In this document: positions 7,701 to 14,024 of the stretch, piece after piece
How positions within the stretch are numbered: position 1 is the first letter of the stretch
How the letters are laid out: every line of letters begins with the position of its first letter
NCBI GenBank assembly: GCA_003542015.1
Contig: DPLL01000165.1
Coordinates: 1,828-23,641, forward strand
From: Microcoleaceae cyanobacterium UBA9251
GTDB lineage: Bacteria; Cyanobacteriota; Cyanobacteriia; Cyanobacteriales; Microcoleaceae
Reading direction: 5' to 3'
Length of the DNA: 21,814 nt
Made by a program: the position numbers and the translations under genes
The notes under the pieces: generated by a model
The model's input: the letters and a program-made list of their open reading frames with translations, nothing else
What the model was told of the DNA's origin: nothing
Database searches by the model: none

Positions 7701-9954
7701 CGAAAATCGGAGATGGCTACTGCGACTGGCGGTTCTAGGAGTAATTGTATTGGCGTCTCTTTCGGTGATGGCATTTTATCAAACAAAATTAGCAGAAATT
7801 GCGCGACAGGAAGCGGAGCAAGCTCGGACTGATGCCCTAACTTTGGGGTCGGAAGCTCTGGTGCTTTCTAATGTAAAAAATCAACTAGGAGTGTTAGAAA
7901 TCAGTATCAAAATTGGCAGAGATGCTCTCAAGAGTAAAGTGTTGCCTGTAGATACTAAAAATCACATCGCCGAACGACTCAGACAAGCAGTTTCTGGGGT
8001 GCAAGAACGCAACCGTTTTGAGCAGAATGGCAAGTTTGTTTTGGATGTGAGTGTGAGTCCAGATGGTAAATTAGTTGCTTCGGCAAGTGCAGATAAAACT
8101 GTTAAATTGTGGAACAATAAAGGTAAGTTATTAAAAGTTTTCAATCACAGTGATAGTGTCACGAGTGTTAGTTTTAGCCCGGATAGTAAAAAGATCGCAA
8201 CTGGTTGTGCCGATCGTAAAATTAGAATTTGGCAAGTGGATAATGACCAAAGTGCGAGCGCAACTTTAGAAGGCCACAGGGATATCGTCACCAGCGTTAG
8301 TTTCAGCCCCGACGGCAAAACCCTCGCTTCCGGTAGTCACGACAATACCGTCAAAATCTGGAACGTCGCCAGCCAAAAATTGCTGCAAACTTTGAAGGGA
8401 CACAAAGACTGGGTGCTCGGTGTCAAATTCAGTCCCGATGGCCAAACAATTGCCTCAGCAAGTGTTGACAAAACTGTCAAACTTTGGAACAGAGAAGGTA
8501 AAACTCAGAAATTTCAAATTAATCCCCAAACTTTAAACAAGCATTCTGACATCGTTTACAGCGTCAGTTTCAGTCCGAATGGTCAAGAAATCGTCTCCGC
8601 AAGTGCCGATACTACAGTCAAAATTTGGAACCGAAAAGGTGAGGAAATTAGAACTCTCAAAGGACACAACGATGAAGTTGTCAGTGCCAGTTTCAGTCGC
8701 GACGGCGAAAAAATTGTCACCGGTAGTGCAGATGATACGGTGAAAGTTTGGAACCGCAACGGCACTTTGTTGAACACTTTTATAGGACACCAAGATGATG
8801 TGAGGGCCGTAAGTTTCAGCCCAGATGGCACTATTGCTTCGGCAAGCAAAGACAAAATGGTTAAAGTTTGGAATCCTGACAGCACTCCTTTGAATAAGAT
8901 TTTATTGGGACATGATGACTGGGTTTATAAAGTCAGTTTTAGTGCGGATGGCAAAACAATTGCTTCGGCTAGCCGAGATAAAACGGTGAGACTTTGGGGC
9001 GCTGATGGGAGTTTATTAAAAAGGTTAGAAGGTCATAAGGATTCTGTTACTTCGGTGAGCATTTCGCCGGACAATAAAACTGTGGCTTCTGCTAGCGATG
9101 ACAAAACGGTGAAAATCTGGAGTTTACAGGGTAAACTGTTAGATACTCTAGCACATGGTGGTATTGTTAAAAGTGTCAGTTTTAGTCCAGATGGGAAAAT
9201 AATTGCGGCCGCAAGCGCCGATCGCAAATTGTACCTCTGGCGTTGGAATGGTTCCCGGGCAAGTTTGCTAGCAAAACTCGACCACAGCAACCCGCTAATT
9301 AGTGTTAGTTTCAGCCCCGACGGCAAAACTATCGCGACTGCTACGGCTTCAGAGGATAGTGCAACTGAGAACAAAAATGCTTTTGCAATGGCAGGAGTAA
9401 ATAGGGTTTACCTGTGGCAATTTAATGGTTCGTCGGCGAAGATTCTGAAAACTCTCGACCACGGGGACAGGGTTAAAGATGTGAGTTTCAGTCCTGACGG
9501 TAAGACAATTGCTACTGCTTGTGCTGACAAAAAAGTTTACTTATGGCGGTTTGATGGGAAAGGGGCAACAATAGCGCAAAAACTCGACCACAGTGATACT
9601 GTTGAAAGCGTGAGTTTCAGTCCTGACGGCAAGTTAATTGCGGCTGCGAGTGAGGGAAATACTGTTAAGCTGTGGAATTTTGATGACCAGAAGGCTATGC
9701 TATCTAAGACTTTGGAATCGAGCGATCGAGTGTTGAGCATTAGTTTTAGTTCTGATAGTAAAACTCTGGCTTTTGCTAGCAGGAATAGAAGTGTAATTTT
9801 GTGGCTTTTGGATAATTTGGAATTGAATAATATTATAGATCGAAGTTGCGATTGGTTGGGGGATTATTTACAGAATGATCCGAATGTGGCAGAGGGCGAT
9901 CGAATGCTTTGTCTCGGATTTGGGCAGCAGGCGTTCAATAAGATTAAGCGATAA
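4747..9954 (+). CDS. STAND NTPase with N-terminal sensor-like and TPR-like regions, TM segment and 14 WD40 repeats
   Basis: This 1735-residue protein is a STAND-class signal-transduction NTPase. Residues about 33-150 form a domain often placed before TPRs in cyanobacterial proteins (FPFPVVLWVTD at 118-128, then a DIESW motif) and lacking a Walker A motif. A helical TPR-like part follows (about 215-510). The nSTAND1-type NTPase has Walker A GQSGVGKSS (548-556, K554) and Walker B VLIFDQFEEF (679-688, D683), with a winged-helix-like LVHDYLVSFIR and a charged coiled coil. One transmembrane helix lies at about 990-1011. WD40 blades run from about 1095 to 1690: I count 14, enough for two seven-blade propellers; blade 11 carries an insert of about 17 residues (ASEDSATENKNAF). 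The start at 4747 (MTNSHYQQ) is preferred: the frame is open further upstream only because it runs through heptamer repeats. Such proteins typically oligomerise on ligand sensing; ligand and output are unknown. Confidence 0.88.
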   Translation: MTNSHYQQDTAAQQNKISMQTLTRTLRMSQGQFSLTLVRCNYGILRDQIIGQLREESAIEIREIFLPASVNTLYTTIETELSGSQPQALMVFGLESVNAINKVLTSTNYVREEFRNNFPFPVVLWVTDKILKKLIRLVTDIESWTTTIEFVLGPDELVDFLGKSADRIFSGILESGNWRLTNSAILGANSLTELESATQDLTNYNVRLEPAIAASMQFIRGRDEYQEKRLTSAIELYQKSLIFWKYQVAFLGGGTEFSNLLFTLHPSPVLEGILLFHIGLCYRFQGEHHRTGNRPYWTEAKNYFQQCVDVLERARQPDAVGKFINQLGEVLQYLEEWDALWNLAIKARRLHENMKNLEPVNLAQDYGFLARVALEQNNWKVAKEWAKFALDVLNSNQEVTGKGTPIKSQHQGLYLLILAEAEKELGEIEQAIAHLEMARSETEPCYNPQLYLRVLEMLRSFFFQRGEYLAAFQLKQDYRAVEHMYRFRAFIGAVKLQPHRQAINPAAETNVAAAAIADEITASGREQYLKRLIDRMQGSRDKLTVIYGQSGVGKSSIVAGGLVPALKQKVIESRTVLPVVLQVYNNWPLELTRKLSAGKAETFERVISEEIPGVAEVDSEVAVGEIKRNFSSRLNGELPADREQNIQELPLEFIVEKQAIEYDKIIKELQINSEHLFTVLIFDQFEEFFFVWKEPAERQIFFEFMRECMKIKYLKVILSLREDYLHYLLEFGRPKNNIYLINSDILDDILSKDILFYLGNFSLADARSVIRTLTQRSHFYLEPELIEELVKDLAGELGEVRPIELQVVGAQLQEEQITTLAQYQELGNNPQQKLVERFLEEVIQDCGPENEGAVRRVLYLLTDEDDIRPLKTRAELASDLATFKEADKLDLVLELLVKSGLVFRWTELPAELYQLVHDYLVSFIRQQRELDTKAEFEELRKQYKINKDEIQQLRKEKELNALLSEARDKQRQAREKQHDAEAQLYENRRWLLRLAVLGVIVLASLSVMAFYQTKLAEIARQEAEQARTDALTLGSEALVLSNVKNQLGVLEISIKIGRDALKSKVLPVDTKNHIAERLRQAVSGVQERNRFEQNGKFVLDVSVSPDGKLVASASADKTVKLWNNKGKLLKVFNHSDSVTSVSFSPDSKKIATGCADRKIRIWQVDNDQSASATLEGHRDIVTSVSFSPDGKTLASGSHDNTVKIWNVASQKLLQTLKGHKDWVLGVKFSPDGQTIASASVDKTVKLWNREGKTQKFQINPQTLNKHSDIVYSVSFSPNGQEIVSASADTTVKIWNRKGEEIRTLKGHNDEVVSASFSRDGEKIVTGSADDTVKVWNRNGTLLNTFIGHQDDVRAVSFSPDGTIASASKDKMVKVWNPDSTPLNKILLGHDDWVYKVSFSADGKTIASASRDKTVRLWGADGSLLKRLEGHKDSVTSVSISPDNKTVASASDDKTVKIWSLQGKLLDTLAHGGIVKSVSFSPDGKIIAAASADRKLYLWRWNGSRASLLAKLDHSNPLISVSFSPDGKTIATATASEDSATENKNAFAMAGVNRVYLWQFNGSSAKILKTLDHGDRVKDVSFSPDGKTIATACADKKVYLWRFDGKGATIAQKLDHSDTVESVSFSPDGKLIAAASEGNTVKLWNFDDQKAMLSKTLESSDRVLSISFSSDSKTLAFASRNRSVILWLLDNLELNNIIDRSCDWLGDYLQNDPNVAEGDRMLCLGFGQQAFNKIKR

Positions 9955-10002
9955 AATTTTAGCCTCCAATCTGCCAGAATAAATTATGGCGTTTATTCTT
10001 GA

Positions 10003-10047
10003 GTCTGCGAAGGCAGACTTCGTTTGTGTAGTCGCGATTTCAATCGC
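10003..10047. repeat. Palindromic intergenic element with two hairpins
   Basis: GTCTGC-GAAG-GCAGAC (10003-10018) is a perfect six-pair hairpin, overlapped by an alternative stem CGAAG-GCAGA-CTTCG (10008-10022). GCGATT-TC-AATCGC (10034-10047) follows. The combination of a GCGAAGGC palindrome, CTTCGTTTGTGTAG and a second small palindrome is, as I recall, dispersed in Oscillatoriales genomes. It lies 49 bases after the STAND gene stop and could act as its terminator. Another small stem, GGCGG-TTCGT-CCGCC, is at 10172-10186. Confidence 0.55.
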
Positions 10048-10221
10048 CGATTTTGAGCTATTCATCCTGACTACAAACCTAGGATTAAAGTCAGATTCAG
10101 AAATCTATCTATTGGCTAGTTTTTGCGGCTACAAATTTGGGGTAAAATCAGGGTAATAAATTTAATTTTCAGGCGGTTCGTCCGCCCAGTCAATCTGCAA
10201 TCCAAACCAGAGGTAAACCCC

Positions 10222-12510
10222 ATGGACACCAACTCCCAAAATATCCAACCAATCCCGCCATTCAGCGAGACAAACGAGGAAACGCCAGAGATAGGTGGCG
10301 GTTTGCCCATAATTGAATATTGGGCAGAACATACATTGTCCCAGTCAGGCCCAAAACTTTGGAAAACTTTGCTGCATAAAAGTGCGTGTTTGTCATGTTC
10401 TTGGGGCACTGGCGGACAGAAAGGAGGCTTTACCAATGAAGAGGGCGAAAAACTTCAGCGGTGTATGAAAAGTGTGGAAGCAATCTCCGCTGAAATCAAG
10501 CCGGCTATCTCAACTAACTACTTTGAAAAACACAGTATTTCAGAACTTCAGCAATTAACTTCAATGGAAGCTGATCGGTTGGGAAGGTTGAGTTTTCCGA
10601 TGATTTTGCGGGCTGGAAAATCTCATTACGATCGCATTTCTTGGGAAGAAGTCTATGAAATTGCCGCAGATGCTTTCACCAAAACCCCGGAACGAGTGGC
10701 ATCCTACAGTTCGGGTCGCTCTTCCAACGAGGCGGCTTTTCTATTGCAATTGATGATGCGTGCGATCGGCTCTAATAATTTAGCAGATTGTTCGGATCTC
10801 TGCCACGCTCCCTCAACAACCGGGTTAAGAGAAATGTTTGCTACCGGCACCTCGGTAGTGAGTCTAGAAAACCTGAAACAAGCAGATTGCGTCGTGCTCG
10901 CGGGGAGCAATTGTTCCTACAACCATCCCCGCTTGATGAACGAATTGATTAAAATCCGCGAAAAAGGCGGTAAAATAATTGTGATTAACCCAATGATGGA
11001 AATCGGGTTAGTCAAGTTTGGTTCCCCGGCTTTTCCCGTCAAGTCGCTACTCACGGGTTACGATATTTCGTCGCTATACTTGCAACCAATTCCCGGCAGC
11101 GATACAGCCCTATTTGTCGGGATTCAAAAGTCTGTAATCGAACAAGGATTGATTGCAGAAAACTATTTGAAAGCTTATACAGAAGGCTGGGAAGCAGTAG
11201 TGAAACAAGCCCGTGAAACCTCTTGGGAAACTATTACTGAAACTTGCGGAGTTTCCCGCGCCGAAATTGAAGCAGCCGCCAAAATTATCGGCAGTTCAAA
11301 GCGGGTTGTATTTGGTTGGGCGATGGGAATTACCCAACATGATAACGGCGTAGATAATGTTTTTAGCATTGCCAACACTGCCTTAATGACAGGAAATGTC
11401 GGCAAAGAAGGTGCTGGATTAATGCCCGTGAGAGGACACTCAAACGTGCAAGGATTCGGCTCTATGGGCGTGACTGTGAAGCTTAAAAAAGAAATTCAAG
11501 AAGCTTTAGAAAAGTTATTGGGACGTTCTCTGAGTGCTGTTAAGGGCTATGAAACGCGATCGCTCATTGAAGCAGCAGATGCAGGCAAAGTCGATACGCT
11601 GATCTGTCTGGGCGGTAATTTGTATGGGGCGAATCCAGATTCAACTCAGGCCAAACGCGCTTTAGGTAAAATTGAAACAATCATTTACCTCGCAACTAAA
11701 CCGAATTTAGGACATTTTAGCGGATTGGCAAAACACAATACAATTGTGATTCCTGTACTGAATCGCTTTGAAAATCCCCACAAAACAACGGTGGAATCTG
11801 GGAATAATTTTGTGCGTTTAAATGAGGTGGGTGAAACTCATCTAAAAAATGCCGATCTGATTCCAGAGGTGCAATTTTTGACGGAATTAGCGAGCCGAAT
11901 TCACGGCGAGTTTCCCGTAGATTGGCGCAAACTTCAAGACACAAAATATGTGAGACAATTGATTGCTAAAACTATTCCTGGCTATGAAAAAATAGCGACA
12001 ATTGATGAAACACAAGAGGAATTCACCATCAGCGGTCGCATTTTTACGGAACCTAAATTTCCTACTGATTCTGGCAAAGCGAAGATGTTTATTACGCCTT
12101 TACCAGTGCTGAAATTACCCGAAGCGAAAGAGTTTGGAGTATCTGAATCAGTGCGGGGTATAGTTGTGGCATTGATGACGGGACGCAGCTATTCTCAGCA
12201 CAATACTGTGGTTTATAAAATTGATGATAAGTACCGGGGAATGCCGCACCGTAACTGCATTTTGATGAATCGTGTGGATGCAGAAAGTGCTGGTTTGCAT
12301 GAACATCAGCGGGTTACGGTGCAGGGAAATGTGGGGAAATTGGAGAATGTTGAGGTGATTTATGGGGCTGTTCGTGTGGGTGCTGCTTTGATGTTTTATC
12401 CTGAAGTTAATGTGATTTTTAATGCTAGAATTGAAAGGCGATCTGGCACGCCTGCTTATAAGCGTGTACCTGCTTTTGTTTATGCAGAAGTTCGGCAACG
12501 GATTCTGTAA
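10222..12510 (+). CDS. Molybdopterin oxidoreductase, FdhF/YdeP (formate dehydrogenase alpha-like) family
   Basis: The 762-residue protein belongs to the DMSO-reductase superfamily of bis-MGD enzymes, nearest the YdeP/FdhF branch. The start at 10222 gives a normal N-terminus; 33 extra residues from 10123 would be basic sequence translated from an intergenic repeat. Near the N-terminus are cysteines in CLSC (C56, C59) and a third at C81, the reduced cluster-like pattern of the YdeP branch rather than the full four-cysteine [4Fe-4S] motif. The catalytic segment reads DCSDLCHAPSTTGL, with C194-H195 where FdhF has selenocysteine-histidine, so C194 is the predicted Mo ligand. Nearby YSSGRSSNEA and GWAMGITQH...GAGLMPVRGHSNVQG are cofactor-binding segments. 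The molybdopterin dinucleotide-binding domain is about 640-760 (LMTGRSYSQHNT). No twin-arginine signal is seen, so it should be cytoplasmic. No electron-transfer or maturation genes are adjacent; formate activity is not established. Confidence 0.88.
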   Translation: MDTNSQNIQPIPPFSETNEETPEIGGGLPIIEYWAEHTLSQSGPKLWKTLLHKSACLSCSWGTGGQKGGFTNEEGEKLQRCMKSVEAISAEIKPAISTNYFEKHSISELQQLTSMEADRLGRLSFPMILRAGKSHYDRISWEEVYEIAADAFTKTPERVASYSSGRSSNEAAFLLQLMMRAIGSNNLADCSDLCHAPSTTGLREMFATGTSVVSLENLKQADCVVLAGSNCSYNHPRLMNELIKIREKGGKIIVINPMMEIGLVKFGSPAFPVKSLLTGYDISSLYLQPIPGSDTALFVGIQKSVIEQGLIAENYLKAYTEGWEAVVKQARETSWETITETCGVSRAEIEAAAKIIGSSKRVVFGWAMGITQHDNGVDNVFSIANTALMTGNVGKEGAGLMPVRGHSNVQGFGSMGVTVKLKKEIQEALEKLLGRSLSAVKGYETRSLIEAADAGKVDTLICLGGNLYGANPDSTQAKRALGKIETIIYLATKPNLGHFSGLAKHNTIVIPVLNRFENPHKTTVESGNNFVRLNEVGETHLKNADLIPEVQFLTELASRIHGEFPVDWRKLQDTKYVRQLIAKTIPGYEKIATIDETQEEFTISGRIFTEPKFPTDSGKAKMFITPLPVLKLPEAKEFGVSESVRGIVVALMTGRSYSQHNTVVYKIDDKYRGMPHRNCILMNRVDAESAGLHEHQRVTVQGNVGKLENVEVIYGAVRVGAALMFYPEVNVIFNARIERRSGTPAYKRVPAFVYAEVRQRIL

Positions 12511-12545
12511 CGGATGTAACGGATGTTATGATTACCTTTGCCTTG

Positions 12546-12581
12546 TTCTTTCTGCCTTCTTCCTTCTTTCTTCTTTTTTCT
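12546..12581. other. Polypyrimidine tract in a convergent intergenic region
   Basis: Bases 12555-12581 are 27 uninterrupted pyrimidines (mostly CTTCTT steps), extended to 12546 with one G. It lies 35 bases after the oxidoreductase stop. Just at that stop, TGTAACGGA is repeated directly (12506-12514, 12515-12523), so an in-frame TAA is duplicated. The tract could slow or release RNA polymerase; no stem precedes it. Confidence 0.5.
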
Positions 12582-12608
12582 ATAACTCACATTTTAGATG
12601 ATTTTTAA

Positions 12609-12674
12609 GAACAGGCTTTTCGGCCTGTTCCACAAGGAGTTAATTTTTTGTGGGGTGGGCAGGAGAGCCTGCCC
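12609..12674. repeat. Three-stem dispersed element, copy A
   Basis: GAACAGGC (12609-12616) pairs with GCCTGTTC (12623-12630) around TTTTCG. Next, CCACAA (12630-12635) can pair with TTGTGG (12648-12653). Then GGGCAGG (12657-12663) pairs with CCTGCCC (12668-12674) around AGAG. A second copy of the same layout is at 20602-20669. It sits between convergent genes, ending 16 bases before the glycosyltransferase stop, where it could terminate transcription from both sides. Confidence 0.85.
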
Positions 12675-12690
12675 TTATGCAAGTCTTAAA

Positions 12691-13932
12691 TTAACTCTTG
12701 ATTTGCAATGCTCTACCTCGCCAAGTCCATCCCCAACCGGTTTCTGTTTTAATCGCAGAGGCGATCGCAATTGCCGCAACTAATGTTCCTCCCAAACCTC
12801 CCAACCACCAGTATTTCGTCGAACAGTCGGAAATCTGGGCACCTAAACGTCGCAAATTGTACTGTTGCCAAATTACTATTATTGCTAAACAGATAGTTAA
12901 CAAAGTAACTGGTAATTGGTAATTGGTAATTGGTAATTGGTAATTGGTAATTGTGATGACTTTTGCCAATTCCCCCTTAGCTAGCAAAATAGCTAAGGCC
13001 AACCAGGGAATTGGATAGAGAAATAACATAATTGCTGCCATGTAAACCATCAATCCCCAACTGCGGTGAGCACCCAGATACAAATTCTTCGTCCAGCCTT
13101 CCCACAAGGCGCTCCAAGACCGATACATCCGCACAAATGCCAAATTTGACCCTGCATAAAGTCCTAGCTTTAAACCCGCACGTTTGATGCGTCTAGCTAG
13201 TTCTACATCTTCGACAATTTCGCTGGCAACTGATGCGTGACCGCCGATTTTTTCATAAGCCGATCGCCTAAATAACATGAACGGCCCTGCGGCAAAAGCA
13301 CTGTCTGTTGTCGGATCATTGACGGCGGTAAAGTCGAAGCAAACTGCTAGGTGATTGAACATTAACGGCTGCACTAACCACTCGGCAAAACACTCGCAAA
13401 CCAGTGCGGGCATACAGGTTAGTAAGTCTATTTTTTCGGTTTGGACTGTTTCAATGGCGGTTTCGATCGCCCCGGGTTTGAGCCGCACGTCGGCATCAAT
13501 AAATAATAAGAATTCTCCGGTTGCTACCTGGACAGCTTCGGCGCAGGCCCAGTTCTTGCCCGCCCAATATTGGTTGGCTGGTCGCGCTTGACCTGCTAAT
13601 ATTTTGAGGCGGGGGTCATTAACCTGCTGTTGCAGAGTTTGGGCGATCGCCAGTGTGTCGTCTGTCGATCGATCGTCTACGATCAAAACTTCTAGGTTGT
13701 TCACAGACAGCGGTGTACTCTGCAAAATGGCGATCGCGCAATCCCGAATATTCTCGGCCTCGTTGTATGCTGGTACGATGACTGAAACTTTAGGGAACTG
13801 AGCGGTGGACGGGGATAACTGCTGAGCCGAACTTGGGCTGGTTCGAGGCGCGTTTTTGACTGATCGGCGTAAATTCTTAGTGTAGGCTGTACTGACAATT
13901 AGGGAAAAAATTAGCAGGGTTAACAATATCAA
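12691..13932 (-). CDS. Family 2 glycosyltransferase, membrane-anchored
   Basis: The 413-residue protein has an N-terminal hydrophobic helix (1-17), a GT-A catalytic domain (about 48-285) and C-terminal membrane helices (about 294-318, 342-356, 376-394). Seen motifs are VSVIVPAYNEAENI (49-62), VDDRSTDD (85-92), the metal-binding DAD (146-148, FLLFIDADVRL), the acceptor-side EIVEDVELARR (238-248) and RMYRSW...EGWTKN (268-283). It transfers a sugar from a nucleotide donor to an acceptor, probably at a membrane. The shape resembles cyanobacterial carotenoid (CruG-like) or hopanoid-associated glycosyltransferases, but no partner gene supports either. The start is TTG at 13932, as no ATG occurs before the upstream in-frame stop; TGAGG on the minus strand about ten bases upstream supports it. 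Unusually, residues about 328-341 (TNYQLPITNYQLPV) are encoded by a heptamer array. Confidence 0.85.
   Translation of the reverse strand: MILLTLLIFSLIVSTAYTKNLRRSVKNAPRTSPSSAQQLSPSTAQFPKVSVIVPAYNEAENIRDCAIAILQSTPLSVNNLEVLIVDDRSTDDTLAIAQTLQQQVNDPRLKILAGQARPANQYWAGKNWACAEAVQVATGEFLLFIDADVRLKPGAIETAIETVQTEKIDLLTCMPALVCECFAEWLVQPLMFNHLAVCFDFTAVNDPTTDSAFAAGPFMLFRRSAYEKIGGHASVASEIVEDVELARRIKRAGLKLGLYAGSNLAFVRMYRSWSALWEGWTKNLYLGAHRSWGLMVYMAAIMLFLYPIPWLALAILLAKGELAKVITITNYQLPITNYQLPVTLLTICLAIIVIWQQYNLRRLGAQISDCSTKYWWLGGLGGTLVAAIAIASAIKTETGWGWTWRGRALQIKS
12911..12952. repeat. Heptamer array inside the glycosyltransferase gene, 6 units
   Basis: GGTAATT is repeated six times without error, 42 bp in all, within the coding region. 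Because 42 is divisible by 3, the frame is kept and the array encodes two copies of the seven-residue NYQLPIT-type unit in the loop before a membrane helix. This is the unit type usual in intergenic arrays, here tolerated inside a gene. Confidence 0.95.
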
Positions 13933-14024
13933 AGTGAACTGACCTCAAAATTTCGGTGCGGGTACGCAGTTGACCTGCTTAAATATTACAATGTGATTGA
14001 ACAAAATTTGTATCAGGCAAGTGA

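Noticed and set aside
8533..9740. Several minus-strand open frames of 67-113 codons across the WD40 region
   Set aside because: They are shadows of the repeated WD40 codons on the other strand and have neither ribosome sites nor domains.
10123..10221. Upstream ATG of the molybdopterin oxidoreductase adding 33 residues
   Set aside because: The added sequence is basic and comes from an intergenic region with small palindromes; the start at 10222 fits the family better.
12691..13932. Assigning the glycosyltransferase as HpnB or CruG
   Set aside because: The motifs are general to family 2 and no hopanoid or carotenoid genes are adjacent, so only the family is named.
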